Assembly: GCA_003134555.1 (NCBI GenBank)
Contig: PLBO01000109.1
Span: forward strand, 91,576 to 155,575
Direction of reading: 5' to 3'
DNA length: 64,000 nt
Origin: Actinomycetota bacterium
Lineage (GTDB): Bacteria; Actinomycetota; Acidimicrobiia; IMCC26256; PALSA-610
Shown one piece after another: positions 53,852 to 62,788 of this stretch. A model generated the notes under the pieces. The model made no database searches, was not told where the DNA came from, and was given only the letters and a program-made list of their open reading frames with translations. Numbering within the stretch: position 1 is the stretch's first letter; every line of letters begins with the position of its first letter. Position numbers and translations under genes: made by a program.

Positions 53852-54576
53852 GAGGATGCCTTTCCCGATGTCTGCGGCCCGGACGACTGCGCCTCCGCCG
53901 CGTCGGGTTCCGGCAGGAGGTCGTCGAGCCCGCCCGTGTCGTTGCACTTCACCATCATCACGCCGTACGAGTGGAACTCGAACACCGTGACCGACGCCGG
54001 TGATACATGTACCCGCTGGAACAAGTCGAGATGCATGCCGCTGTAGTGGGCGATCGCCGACTTGATCGGGTCGGCATGACTCACCACGACGATCGTCTCG
54101 TTCGGGTGCCGCGCGACCAAGTCGTCGAGAGCCGCGACGGTGCGCGACTGCATCTCGGTGATCGACTCCCCGTTCGGAAAGCGGGCCCGCGACGGCGCGA
54201 CCTGCACGACCTTCCACTCGTCGGTCTTCGCGAGATCGGCGATCTTCCCGCCGGTCCAGTCGCCATAGTCGGCCTCGACGACACCAGGCAGCGCGCGCAC
54301 CTCGAGCGCGTGGTGCGCGGCGATGTGTTGCGCGGTCTGCGTCGTTCGCTCTATCGGGCTCGCGTACACGGCCGAGACCGGGAGCTTCGCCAGGCGCTGT
54401 GCAGTCGCTTCCGCTTGCCCGACACCTTTTTCGGACAAGTCGATGCCGGGCATCCGCCCCGAGAGCAACGGGCCCGTGTGCGCCGTGACCGCGTGCCGGA
54501 CGAGCACGAGACGGGTCGGCGGTTTGGGCTTCTCGGGCGGCGCCTCCTTCTCGGCCGGCGTCTCGGTCTCGGGCAT
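53848..54576 (-). CDS. histidine phosphatase (MSMEG_4193-type)
   Basis: This 242-residue protein of the histidine phosphatase (phosphoglycerate mutase-like) superfamily has the RHG-like motif LVLVRHAVTAH (His and Arg), VEADYGDWTGG, and VVVSHADPIKSAI with the second catalytic His. This subfamily (TIGR03848) is named for MSMEG_4193 and stands in the same order in many Actinobacteria. Substrate is unknown. The ATG has TAACTT seven bases upstream. The first 25 residues are a Pro/Glu/Lys-rich lead. Confidence 0.88.
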   Translation of the reverse strand: MPETETPAEKEAPPEKPKPPTRLVLVRHAVTAHTGPLLSGRMPGIDLSEKGVGQAEATAQRLAKLPVSAVYASPIERTTQTAQHIAAHHALEVRALPGVVEADYGDWTGGKIADLAKTDEWKVVQVAPSRARFPNGESITEMQSRTVAALDDLVARHPNETIVVVSHADPIKSAIAHYSGMHLDLFQRVHVSPASVTVFEFHSYGVMMVKCNDTGGLDDLLPEPDAAEAQSSGPQTSGKASS

Positions 54577-54583
54577 GGACGCC

Positions 54584-54589
54584 AAGTTA
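54584..54589 (-). promoter_or_regulatory. -10 hexamer for the phosphatase trio
   Basis: TAACTT on the minus strand ends seven bases before the phosphatase ATG. Confidence 0.45.
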
Positions 54590-54605
54590 CCGGGCGCCGA
54601 TCCCG

Positions 54606-54611
54606 TACGAT
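54606..54611 (+). promoter_or_regulatory. -10 hexamer for DUF3151
   Basis: TACGAT ends eight bases before the DUF3151 ATG, back to back with the phosphatase promoter. Confidence 0.45.
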
Positions 54612-54619
54612 CCCTCGCG

Positions 54620-55051
54620 ATGACCGACGTGCACATGTCCCCGAGCGGACCACCCGAGACGATTCTCGACCCCGAGCCCGACGACGCGCTCGAAGCCTTG
54701 CGGGCCGCACTCGCGCAGGTCGACGGCCGCCGGGACGCGGTCGCCGACGTATGCGCGCGCTGGCCGCGCTTCCTCGACGCATGGGCGCAGTTGGGCCGGC
54801 TCGGGCGTGACGACGTCGAGGCATACGCGTATTTCCGCGTCGGCTATCACCGCGGGCTCGACCGCCTGCGTCAGTCGGGCTGGCGGGGATCGGGTTACGT
54901 CCGTTGGCGGTACGAGACGAACCGCGGCTTCCTGCGCGCACTCGACGGTTTGCGCGGCGCGGCCGACGCGATCGGTGAACCCGACGAATCACAGCGGTGC
55001 GCGGAGTTCCTTCATCAGCTCGACCCCGAATACAGCCCGGGCCGCGAGTAG
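54620..55051 (+). CDS. DUF3151 protein
   Basis: This 143-residue protein belongs to an actinobacterial family of unknown function (DUF3151). It has the core CARWPRFLDAWAQLGRLG, YAYFRVGYHRGLDRLRQSGW and GSGYVRWRYETNRGFLRAL, rich in aromatic and Arg residues. A TPR-like helical fold is possible. The ATG has TACGAT eight bases upstream. Its TAG stop is also the first half of the -10 hexamer for the leader ORF of gmd. Confidence 0.85.
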   Translation: MTDVHMSPSGPPETILDPEPDDALEALRAALAQVDGRRDAVADVCARWPRFLDAWAQLGRLGRDDVEAYAYFRVGYHRGLDRLRQSGWRGSGYVRWRYETNRGFLRALDGLRGAADAIGEPDESQRCAEFLHQLDPEYSPGRE

Positions 55052-55054
55052 CGT
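55049..55054 (+). promoter_or_regulatory. -10 hexamer for the gmd leader ORF
   Basis: TAGCGT overlaps the DUF3151 stop and lies seven bases before the GTG at 55062. Confidence 0.45.
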
Positions 55055-55061
55055 CATCGGC

Positions 55062-55121
55062 GTGAAAACGCACAAGAGGTGCACCGCTGGTGGCACCGCG
55101 GCGAGGGAGTTCTGCTTGTGA
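55062..55121 (+). CDS. 19-codon leader ORF coupled to gmd
   Basis: GTG at 55062 opens a frame reading MKTHKRCTAGGTAAREFCL, with its stop TGA at 55119-55121 overlapping the GTG of gmd (GTGA). A TAGCGT hexamer seven bases upstream would start a leaderless message exactly at this GTG. Short leaderless ORFs with cysteine codons are known to regulate operons in mycobacteria; this one has two Cys. It could control gmd by translational coupling or attenuation. It is a prediction, since no peptide evidence exists. Confidence 0.5.
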   Translation: MKTHKRCTAGGTAAREFCL

Positions 55122-56104
55122 AGCGCGCGCTCATCACCGGAATCACGGGCCAGGACGGACGCCACCTCTCACAGTTCCTCGCCAACAAGGGCTACCAGGT
55201 CTTCGGGCTCGTGCACGGGCAGGCCAACCCGAAGATCGACCTGGTGCAGAGCGAGAACCCTGCGCTCGAGCTGCTCGAAGGCGACCTGCGCGACCTGTCG
55301 TCGCTGATCGCCGTCGTCGAGCAGGTCCAACCCGACGAGGTCTACAACCTCGGCGCGATCAGCTTCGTCCAGCTCTCGTTCAAGCAGGCCGAGCTGACCG
55401 CGGAGATCACGGGTCTCGGCGTGTTGCGCATGCTCGAGGCTGTACGCATCGTCGGCGGCACCGACACCAACCCGATTCGCTTCTATCAGGCATCGTCGTC
55501 GGAGATGTTCGGCAAGGTGCATCAGACGCCGCAGACCGAGGCCACATCGTTCCATCCTCGTTCGCCGTATGGCGTGGCGAAGGTGTTCGGTCACTACACG
55601 ACGCTCAACTACCGAGAGGCCTACGGCATCCACGCGAGCAGCGGCATCCTGTTCAATCACGAAGGGCCGAAGCGCGGTCTCGAATTCGTGACCCGCAAGG
55701 TGACGAACTCGGTCGCACGCATCCAGCTCGGTCTGCAAGAAGTCATCACGATGGGCAACATCGAATCTTCGCGCGACTGGGGTTACGCGGGCGACTACGT
55801 CGAGGCGATGTGGATGATGCTCCAGCAGGAGGAACCCGACGACTACGTGATCGCGACGGGCGAGACCCACACCATCCGTGACCTCCTCGACGTGTCGTTC
55901 AAGCACGCGGGCATCGACGACTGGACGCCGTACGTCAAGCAGGACCAGCGCTTCTACCGTCCGGCCGAGGTCGACCTGCTGATCGGCGACGCGTCGAAGG
56001 CGCACAGCCGTCTCGGGTGGAAGCCGCGTGTGAGCTTCAACGAGCTCGTGCGGATGATGTACGAGCACGACCTCGCCGAAGAGAGCGCCAAAGCCGGTCT
56101 CTGA
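55118..56104 (+). CDS. gmd: GDP-mannose 4,6-dehydratase
   Basis: Gmd converts GDP-mannose to GDP-4-keto-6-deoxymannose on the way to GDP-fucose or rhamnose-type sugars for the envelope. The 328-residue SDR has GITGQDG (residues 8-14), YNLGAISFVQLSFKQ, the catalytic YGVAK (Tyr151, Lys155) and ILFNHEGPKRGLEFVTRK. I prefer the GTG at 55118, which has GGGAG upstream and overlaps the leader ORF. Fucose synthase is not adjacent, so the final sugar is unknown. Confidence 0.92.
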   Translation: MKRALITGITGQDGRHLSQFLANKGYQVFGLVHGQANPKIDLVQSENPALELLEGDLRDLSSLIAVVEQVQPDEVYNLGAISFVQLSFKQAELTAEITGLGVLRMLEAVRIVGGTDTNPIRFYQASSSEMFGKVHQTPQTEATSFHPRSPYGVAKVFGHYTTLNYREAYGIHASSGILFNHEGPKRGLEFVTRKVTNSVARIQLGLQEVITMGNIESSRDWGYAGDYVEAMWMMLQQEEPDDYVIATGETHTIRDLLDVSFKHAGIDDWTPYVKQDQRFYRPAEVDLLIGDASKAHSRLGWKPRVSFNELVRMMYEHDLAEESAKAGL

Positions 56105-56112
56105 TCTCGGGC

Positions 56113-57081
56113 TCAGCGCACGACGGTGCTCGCCGCGCGCGCGAGCGCGTGCTCGGCCTCGTCGACGATCCGGCGCACGATCTCACCGGCAGGTATGAGC
56201 TCGTCGATCGCGCCCACACCTTGGCCGGACGGGTAGCACTCCTTGTCGGGGTCGACGGGGGTGTTCTCGTCGCCACCGAGGTGGAGTGCGTTCGCCGCCA
56301 CCGCCTTGCCCATCTGCTCGGGGAATTTGCTCAGCTCCTCGGGATGCTCCTCGATGTACCGCGTCCATTGATTACGTATCGCGCGGAGGGTCTTTCCCGT
56401 GAACCCGCGGCTGATGACCGTGTCGTCCTCGTGCGCGCGCAGCAGCGCGTCCTTGTATCCGGTGACGGCGCGCGCTTCGGGCGTCGCGATGAAGCGCGTG
56501 CCGAGCCAGACCCCGTCGGCGCCCAACGCGATCGCGGCGGCGAGGCCGCGGCCGTCGAAGATGCCACCCGCGGCGACGACGGGAACGCGCTCGCCGACCG
56601 CGTCGACGATCTGCGGGACCAGCGGCATCGTGGCGACGGTCCCGGTGTGGCCTCCCGCCTCGGTGCCCTGCGCGATCACGAAGTCGCAGCCGGCTTCGAC
56701 CGCCGCGAGCGCGTGTCGCACCTTGCCGCACATGCTCGCGACGAGCACGTTGCCGTCGTGGAGAACCTTGATGACGTCGCGTGGAACTCCGAGCCCCGCG
56801 ACGAACAGCGACGCGCCGCCCTCGACGACCTTGTGCGCGTCGCCGACCATCCGTTCCGGCAACGCGGCAAGCAGGTCGACACCGAACGGCTTGTCGGTGA
56901 GCTCGCGCACGCCGCGCATCTCGGCGTCGAGCTGTTCCGACGACATCGTCGCCGCGCCGAGCGTTCCGAAGCCACCGGCGTCGGACACCGCGGCGACGAC
57001 GCGCTGGTAGGAGACCCCACCCATACCGGCGAGCATGACTGGATGTTCGATGCCGAGCATCTGCGTGAGTCGGGTGCGCAT
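56113..57081 (-). CDS. nitronate monooxygenase / FMN-dependent oxidoreductase
   Basis: This 322-residue protein is of the nitronate monooxygenase (2-nitropropane dioxygenase-like) family. FMN sites are [22 protein letters not shown], the [12 protein letters not shown] segment with the catalytic His, and [30 protein letters not shown]. Members oxidise toxic nitronates or act as enoyl reductases; which applies here is unknown. I chose the ATG at 57081; an ATG at 57096 is also in frame. It ends eight bases from gmd (convergent). Confidence 0.9.
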   Translation of the reverse strand: MRTRLTQMLGIEHPVMLAGMGGVSYQRVVAAVSDAGGFGTLGAATMSSEQLDAEMRGVRELTDKPFGVDLLAALPERMVGDAHKVVEGGASLFVAGLGVPRDVIKVLHDGNVLVASMCGKVRHALAAVEAGCDFVIAQGTEAGGHTGTVATMPLVPQIVDAVGERVPVVAAGGIFDGRGLAAAIALGADGVWLGTRFIATPEARAVTGYKDALLRAHEDDTVISRGFTGKTLRAIRNQWTRYIEEHPEELSKFPEQMGKAVAANALHLGGDENTPVDPDKECYPSGQGVGAIDELIPAGEIVRRIVDEAEHALARAASTVVR

Positions 57082-57096
57082 CGGGCAAGTGTCCAT

Positions 57097-57102
57097 TAGG
57101 GT
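57097..57102 (+). promoter_or_regulatory. -10 hexamer for purE
   Basis: TAGGGT ends seven bases before the purE GTG at 57110. Three bases of it could also belong to the divergent oxidoreductase promoter. Confidence 0.45.
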
Positions 57103-57109
57103 CGTCGCC

Positions 57110-57604
57110 GTGAGCAACCCGCGCGTTGGGGTGATCATGGGCAGCGACTCCGATCTGCCGACGATGCAGGGCGCGATCGACGTGCTCGTCGAGTTCGGCG
57201 TGGCGTACGAAGCCCGCGTGATCTCCGCCCACCGAACACCCGAGGCGATGCTCGAGTACGCCCGCAGCGCCGCGGCGCGGGGTCTCGACGTCATCATCGC
57301 GGGCGCCGGCGGAGCCGCGCATCTACCCGGCATGACGGCTTCGATGACGCCGCTACCGGTGATCGGCGTCCCCGTCGCACTGAAACAACTCGACGGACTC
57401 GACTCGTTGCTTTCGATCGTGCAGATGCCCGCCGGAGTGCCGGTCGCCACGGTCGCGATCGGCAATGCCCGCAACGCCGGGCTGCTTGCCGTGCGCATCC
57501 TGGCGAACGGCGACGAGAAGCTGCGAGCCGCGATGATCCGCTTCCAGGCCGACCTCGCTCAACAGGTCGGCGAGAGGGACGCGAAGCTGCGCGACCAGTC
57601 CTGA
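57110..57604 (+). CDS. purE: N5-carboxyaminoimidazole ribonucleotide mutase
   Basis: PurE class I moves the carboxyl group in purine synthesis, converting N5-CAIR to CAIR. The 164-residue protein has [15 protein letters not shown] (about 6-20) and [14 protein letters not shown], with the catalytic His. [31 protein letters not shown] and the [13 protein letters not shown] end are also present. The GTG is fixed by TAGGGT seven bases upstream. purK is not adjacent in this window. Confidence 0.95.
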   Translation: MSNPRVGVIMGSDSDLPTMQGAIDVLVEFGVAYEARVISAHRTPEAMLEYARSAAARGLDVIIAGAGGAAHLPGMTASMTPLPVIGVPVALKQLDGLDSLLSIVQMPAGVPVATVAIGNARNAGLLAVRILANGDEKLRAAMIRFQADLAQQVGERDAKLRDQS

Positions 57605-57614
57605 GCCGCGTCTC

Positions 57615-60170
57615 CTAGTCCTGGTCGATCGCGCGCAGCACGTCGAGCTTGGCCGCTCGTCGCGCCGGCAGGCTCGCCCAGAGCAGCGTCGCGAGCGCCG
57701 TGACGACGACGATGATGACCAGCCGTATGGGAGCGGCCGAGAACTTAGTGAACCCCTGATCGTGGAGCGCGCGCACGACGGCCCACGCGAAGAACAACGC
57801 CATCAACAGCCCGAGGACCGTGCCGAACAGGGCGATGATCGTCGCTTCCCAGCGCACCATCGATCGCACCTGCCGCCGGCTGGCGCCGACCGCGCGCAGG
57901 AGTCCGATCTCACGCGTTCGCTCGTAGATCGACAGCGTCATGGTGTTGACGATGCCGATGAACGCGATGATCACCGCGAGGAACAGCAGCACGTACACGA
58001 GGATCAGGACCTGGTTCACCTGACTCTTCTGATCGGCCTTGTATTGCGCGTTGTCCTTCAGCTGCGCGTTCGGATAGCGCGCCACGACGGGTTCGATCGC
58101 CTTGCGCCCTTGGGCGGCACTCACTCCCGGCTTGAGCTTGGCGAAGATCTGGAAATCGAGCTGCTGGGCGAAGTTCCGCTCGTAGTTCGCGAGCGAGATC
58201 ATGTAGTCGCCGACCAGCCCGTTGTTCTTGTAGATGAACTGGACGCGCAGCGGGACGACGCCCGTCTTCACGTACTTCACCGGCACGAGATCGCCCAGCT
58301 TCAAGTGTTTGCTGCTCGCCTTGCGCGTCGACACCGCGATCCCGTTGGGCGTCAGGTCGGTTATGGAACCCGTGACCGCGCCGAAGTCGTACATCTGCGC
58401 GATCTCCTTCGGGTCGGCCGCGAGCACGAACGTGTGACTCCCGGCCACAGCGACCTCCCCGAACCGGATCGGAGTAGAGGACTGCACCTCGGGTAACGCG
58501 GCGATACGCTTCGCCAGCTCCGGACTGATCCCGCTGAGGCCGGGATTGCCGCCGCTGCCCTTGACCGTCACGATGTAGTCGGTCTTGAGTTGCTGATCGA
58601 TCGCGGAGCCGATCGACGCGTTCGCCGACGCCGCGAAGATGGTGATGAAGCCGACCAGTGAGACGGCGATCATCACCGCGGCGCCGGTCGTGGCCGTGCG
58701 GCGCGGGTTCCGGGCCGCGTTCTCGCGCGACAGGCTGCCCACGATCCCCCGGAACCTCGTGAGCGGCCCGCCGATCACGCGCGCCAGCGCGCGCGCGAAC
58801 AGCGGCGAGAGCACGAAGACCCCGACGAGCGCGAGCAGCGCGCCGACGCCGACGAAGAGAAGGCCGCGGCCGCCGAACAGCCCCGACAAGAGCAGGGCGA
58901 TCCCGAGGGCGACGATCGCACCGCCGATACCCACGCGGCGGACACGGTTGATCGGGCGTTCGAGCGCAACCGCGCGCATCGCCGCGATCGGCGGGACGCG
59001 CGCGGCCTGGCGGGCCGGGATCGTCGCCGACACGATCGTGACGATCGAGCCGACGAGCAACCCGACGATCACCGCAATCGGTCTCAGCACGACGCCGTTG
59101 CCGGGGATCCCGAAGCCCAGCGCGTTCATGAGACCCTTGAGCCCGATCGAGAGCCCCACGCCGGCGGCGACGCCGATTGCGCTCGCGAGCAGGCCGACGA
59201 CGACCGACTCGCCGATCACCGACCCGAGCACTTGGCGCTGGGTCGCGCCGATCGCGCGCAGCAGCGCCATCTCGCGCATCCGCTGAGCCACGACGATCGA
59301 GAACGTGTTGTAGATGATGAACATCCCGACGATGAGCGCGACGAACGCGAACACCAGGAGCGCCGTGGTGATGAAGCCGAGCGCCTTGTGGACGGTGTTC
59401 TGGGTCTCCTTGGTTAGCGCCTTGCCCGTAATCACCTCGTACTGACTCTTGCCGTGCGCGGCCAACGTACGCGCGATGTCACTCGCGACCTGGGTCTGCG
59501 ACACGCCGGGCTTGGCCACGACCGAGATCTGCGAAAACTGGTTCTTGACGTTCGCGACGCGCTGCATCTCGCGCGGCGTGAACAGCGTGATCGACGCGCC
59601 CGCGAGGCTGTCGACGGTGCCGAACCGGGCGATCCCGACGAGCTTGTACTTACGCGGTGCCCGGCTCGTGAGGACCGTCACCTCGTCGCCGACGTGGAAA
59701 TTGCCCGTGTCGGCCGTGTGCTTGTCGAGGACGATCTGGTCGTCGGCTCGCGGCGGATCGCCGACCACGAGGTGGAACGGGTTGAGTTTCGGGTTCGGAT
59801 CCCAACCGAGGCCGAACGTCGGCGGACCATTCCCCCCGATGGGCTTCCCGTGCTTGTCGACCACCTGCGCGAACGCCTGGATGTTGCCGACCTCGGCCTC
59901 GACGGTCGGGGTCTGACGCACGATGGCAAGCAGGGACGCGGGGATGTTCGGTCGCTGGGCGCCGCCGAAGTCGGAGAACACCTCGTGGGCGCGCACCGCG
60001 GCGTCGGTTCCGCGGTTGATGTCAGCGAACAGGTCGTCGAACGTCTTTTGGATCGTGGCCGTGAGCACGAGCGTGCCCGAGATGAACGAGACACCGAGGA
60101 TCACCGCGAGCCCGGTCAGCAAGAAACGCAGCTTGTGCCCGGCAAGGCCTTTGAACGTGACCTTCCACAC
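57615..60170 (-). CDS. ABC transporter permease (FtsX/MacB-like, two modules)
   Basis: This 851-residue permease has eight predicted helices in two FtsX-like halves, each with a helix, a large extracytoplasmic domain and three helices (residues 10-30, 265-400, 440-480, 520-540, 740-840). The first loop carries the MacB_PCD-type fold (DAAVRAHEVFSDFGGAQ). Its role may be export of lipids or peptides, or signalling as in cell-wall hydrolase control. The GTG start lies four bases after the ATPase stop. It is one unit with the ATP-binding subunit. Confidence 0.9.
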   Translation of the reverse strand: MWKVTFKGLAGHKLRFLLTGLAVILGVSFISGTLVLTATIQKTFDDLFADINRGTDAAVRAHEVFSDFGGAQRPNIPASLLAIVRQTPTVEAEVGNIQAFAQVVDKHGKPIGGNGPPTFGLGWDPNPKLNPFHLVVGDPPRADDQIVLDKHTADTGNFHVGDEVTVLTSRAPRKYKLVGIARFGTVDSLAGASITLFTPREMQRVANVKNQFSQISVVAKPGVSQTQVASDIARTLAAHGKSQYEVITGKALTKETQNTVHKALGFITTALLVFAFVALIVGMFIIYNTFSIVVAQRMREMALLRAIGATQRQVLGSVIGESVVVGLLASAIGVAAGVGLSIGLKGLMNALGFGIPGNGVVLRPIAVIVGLLVGSIVTIVSATIPARQAARVPPIAAMRAVALERPINRVRRVGIGGAIVALGIALLLSGLFGGRGLLFVGVGALLALVGVFVLSPLFARALARVIGGPLTRFRGIVGSLSRENAARNPRRTATTGAAVMIAVSLVGFITIFAASANASIGSAIDQQLKTDYIVTVKGSGGNPGLSGISPELAKRIAALPEVQSSTPIRFGEVAVAGSHTFVLAADPKEIAQMYDFGAVTGSITDLTPNGIAVSTRKASSKHLKLGDLVPVKYVKTGVVPLRVQFIYKNNGLVGDYMISLANYERNFAQQLDFQIFAKLKPGVSAAQGRKAIEPVVARYPNAQLKDNAQYKADQKSQVNQVLILVYVLLFLAVIIAFIGIVNTMTLSIYERTREIGLLRAVGASRRQVRSMVRWEATIIALFGTVLGLLMALFFAWAVVRALHDQGFTKFSAAPIRLVIIVVVTALATLLWASLPARRAAKLDVLRAIDQD

Positions 60171-60174
60171 GGGG

Positions 60175-60927
60175 TTACTCGCCGCCGAGTTTGCGCATCT
60201 TGCCGAGTACCGCGTCGGCGCTGGGGTCGCGCAGCTCGTCGACGATGCGTCCGTCGGCGAGGAAGACCACACGGTTCGCGTACGACGCCGAGATCGGGTC
60301 GTGCGTCACCATGACGATCGTCTGGCCGAACTCCTGCACGGCGCGCTGCATGAACCCGAGAATCTCCGCGCTAGCGCGCGAGTCGAGGTTGCCGGTCGGC
60401 TCGTCGGCGAAGATGATCTCGGGCCGCGTCACGAGGGCGCGCGCCACGGCGACCCGCTGTTGCTGTCCGCCCGACAGCTCCGACGGACGATGCGAGAGCC
60501 GATCGCGTAGACGCACCGTGTCGACGATGCGGTCGAGCCAGGCCTGGTCGGGCTTGCTGCCCGCGAGCGCGATCGGCAGCGTGATGTTCTCGATCGCGGT
60601 GAGCGTGGGAATCAGGTTGAACGTCTGGAACACGAAGCCGACCCGGTCGCGCCGCACGCGGGTGAGGTCCTTGTCGGAGAGAGTGCTGAGGTCGATGTCA
60701 CCGAGATAGACGTGACCACTGGTCAACGAATCGAGGCCGGCGACACAGTGGAGCAAGGTCGACTTGCCCGAGCCCGATGGTCCCATGATCGCGGTGTACT
60801 CCGCGCTCGGGAACTCGACGTCGATCGCGTCGAGTGCGTGGACGGCGGTGTCGCCCGTGCCGTAGATCTTCGACGCCTGCACGGCGCGCGCGGCGATCGT
60901 CTTCGTTGGGGGAATCGTGGCTGTCAC
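60175..60927 (-). CDS. ABC transporter ATP-binding protein (LolD/MacB type)
   Basis: This 250-residue ATPase is the MacB/LolD-type partner of the permease. It has Walker A GPSGSGKST (about 50-58), the Q-loop VFQTFNLIPTLT, signature LSGGQQQRVAVARAL, Walker B IIFADEPTGNLD, and the switch His in VTHD. The GTG has TAAGGT six bases upstream. Together they form a two-gene operon. Confidence 0.95.
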   Translation of the reverse strand: MTATIPPTKTIAARAVQASKIYGTGDTAVHALDAIDVEFPSAEYTAIMGPSGSGKSTLLHCVAGLDSLTSGHVYLGDIDLSTLSDKDLTRVRRDRVGFVFQTFNLIPTLTAIENITLPIALAGSKPDQAWLDRIVDTVRLRDRLSHRPSELSGGQQQRVAVARALVTRPEIIFADEPTGNLDSRASAEILGFMQRAVQEFGQTIVMVTHDPISASYANRVVFLADGRIVDELRDPSADAVLGKMRKLGGE

Positions 60928-60933
60928 GCCGAC

Positions 60934-60939
60934 ACCTTA
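60934..60939 (-). promoter_or_regulatory. -10 hexamer for the ABC operon
   Basis: TAAGGT on the minus strand ends six bases before the GTG at 60927, partly inside the end of lgt. Confidence 0.45.
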
Positions 60940-61776
60940 CGGGGCGGGCGTGTCGATTCGTATAGGGGATTTCCCCGAGTCGGTCTCGGCCCGCGGTCGA
61001 CGACCGAGCCAGACGAACCAGATGGTGCCGAATACGCACAACACGATCGACAAGAGGAGGTTGAAGCGCACACCGAAGATGTGCGTCGCGTCGTCGATCC
61101 GCAGCGCCTCGAACCAGATGCGGCCGAAGGTGTACATCGCGACGTACAGGGCGAATGTCTGACCTCGCTTCAAGGCGAAGCGTCGTTCGACGAACAAGAG
61201 GGTGCCGAACACCAAGAGGCACCACAACGACTCGTAGAGGAATGTGGGATGGAACGTCGTCTGCGTGAGGTAGCCGGGCGGTCGGTGCGCGCGATCGATC
61301 TCGAGCGCCCACGGCAGCTTGGTAGGTCTCCCGAACAACTCCTGGTTGAAGTAGTTGCCCCAGCGTCCGATCGCCTGCGCGAGCACGACTCCGGGCGCGA
61401 TCACGTCCATCAGCACCAAGGTGTCGAGCTTGCGCCGGCGCCCGAGCACGATCAACGCGATGAGGCCGCCTCCGACCGCGCCCCAGATCGAAAGACCGCC
61501 CTTCCAGATCTGGAACGTGCCGACGAGGCCGCCTTCGCTCCAGTTGTATCCGGTGAACAAGTGGTAGATCCGGGCGCCGATGACACCCGATATCACGACG
61601 GGAACCACGATCGCGGCGAACTCCTGGGGATCGCGCCCCCGGCGTTTCCAGCGCGTCTCCGCGACCTTGGCCGCGACGAGCACGCCGATCGCCAGCATCA
61701 GCCCGTACGCATGCAGCGGGAGCGGACCGATGTCGATGACGCCGTGTTTCGGGCTCGGGATGTACGCCACCGTCAC
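60937..61776 (-). CDS. lgt: prolipoprotein diacylglyceryl transferase
   Basis: Lgt attaches diacylglycerol to the lipobox cysteine of prolipoproteins. The 279-residue integral membrane protein has about seven helices and the conserved GARIYHLFTGYNW, IWKGGLSIWGAVGGG and AIGRWGNYFNQELFG, the last with the catalytic Arg and Asn of the family. FLYESLWCLLVF and RIWFEALRID follow. The GTG at 61776 is supported by TACGAT six bases upstream; another GTG at 61770 is possible. It is divergent from a predicted lipoprotein gene, a natural client. Confidence 0.95.
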   Translation of the reverse strand: MTVAYIPSPKHGVIDIGPLPLHAYGLMLAIGVLVAAKVAETRWKRRGRDPQEFAAIVVPVVISGVIGARIYHLFTGYNWSEGGLVGTFQIWKGGLSIWGAVGGGLIALIVLGRRRKLDTLVLMDVIAPGVVLAQAIGRWGNYFNQELFGRPTKLPWALEIDRAHRPPGYLTQTTFHPTFLYESLWCLLVFGTLLFVERRFALKRGQTFALYVAMYTFGRIWFEALRIDDATHIFGVRFNLLLSIVLCVFGTIWFVWLGRRPRAETDSGKSPIRIDTPAP

Positions 61777-61782
61777 GGCGCA

Positions 61783-61788
61783 ATCGTA
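61783..61788 (-). promoter_or_regulatory. -10 hexamer for lgt
   Basis: TACGAT on the minus strand ends six bases before the GTG at 61776. Confidence 0.5.
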
Positions 61789-61825
61789 TGACGGTTCAAG
61801 TCGAATACTGCGGTAGGTCGATGCA

Positions 61826-62788
61826 GTGTTCGTGAAGGGACGCATCTTTGCCGTGGTCGCCGGCCTTTCGATCGCGGCCCTGGGCGCTTGCGGCACGCCT
61901 CCCCTCGTACCCCCGGGCGGGTCCGCCGTTGTCACCGCCGCTCCGAGCCTCGGAGGCTGCTCGATGTTCCCGGCGAACAACGCGTGGAATCAGAAGGTGA
62001 CGACACTCAGGGTGCGCACGGATTCGAACACGCTGATCAACAACATCAGCTCCCCGGGCCGGACGAACCTCCACGCCGACTTCGGCGGCGCGGGCGCGTA
62101 CGGGATCCCGTTCAAGGTCGTGCCCGCTTCCCAGCCGAAGGTCGCGATCCATTACACGGCGTACGGCGCCGAGAGTGATCCCGGACCGTTCCCGATCCCG
62201 GGCAACGCTCCCGTCGAAGGCGGCGCTGCCAGCAACGGCGACCGCCATGTACTCGTGTTGCAACAAGGAACGTGTCACCTGTACGAGCTCGGGCGCGCGT
62301 TCTGGCAGGGCGACCACTGGAACGCCGACGTGGGCGTCAACTGGAACCTGGCATCCAACGCGTTGCGGCCGTTGGGATGGACTTCGGCCGACGCGGCGGG
62401 GTTGCCGATCCTGCCGGGACTCGTCCGCTACGACGAGGTCGCCGCCGGTCACATCGATCACGCGGTGCGGTTCACGGTTCCCCGGACTCAACGTGGCTAC
62501 ATCTTTCCCGCGACCCACTTCGCATCGTCGTCGACCAACGCCACGCTTCCACCGATGGGACTGCGCTTGCGCTTGAAGTCGAGCTTCTCGCTCGCGCGTT
62601 ACCACGGCCAGGCGCTCGTGATCCTGCAAGCACTCAAGACGTACGGGATGATCGTCGCCGACAACGGTTCGTCGTGGTACGTCACCGGCGCGGTCGACAA
62701 GCGCTGGAACGACGACGACTTGAACCAGCTGAAGTCGGTCGCGGGCACGGCATTCGAAGCAGTCGACACCGGCGCCATCCACCACTAA
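61826..62788 (+). CDS. predicted lipoprotein of unknown function
   Basis: This 320-residue protein has a signal peptide with lipobox ALGAC (Cys near residue 22), so it should be lipidated by Lgt, its divergent neighbour. The mature part is rich in Gly, Asn and aromatic residues, with segments GCSMFPANNAWNQKV, TYGMIVADNGSSWYVTG and RWNDDDLNQLK that look strongly conserved in a family I recall from soil bacteria, but without a known function. A beta-rich or carbohydrate-binding fold is possible. The GTG start could also be at 61832. The stop overlaps the convergent kinase gene by four bases. Confidence 0.82.
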   Translation: MFVKGRIFAVVAGLSIAALGACGTPPLVPPGGSAVVTAAPSLGGCSMFPANNAWNQKVTTLRVRTDSNTLINNISSPGRTNLHADFGGAGAYGIPFKVVPASQPKVAIHYTAYGAESDPGPFPIPGNAPVEGGAASNGDRHVLVLQQGTCHLYELGRAFWQGDHWNADVGVNWNLASNALRPLGWTSADAAGLPILPGLVRYDEVAAGHIDHAVRFTVPRTQRGYIFPATHFASSSTNATLPPMGLRLRLKSSFSLARYHGQALVILQALKTYGMIVADNGSSWYVTGAVDKRWNDDDLNQLKSVAGTAFEAVDTGAIHH

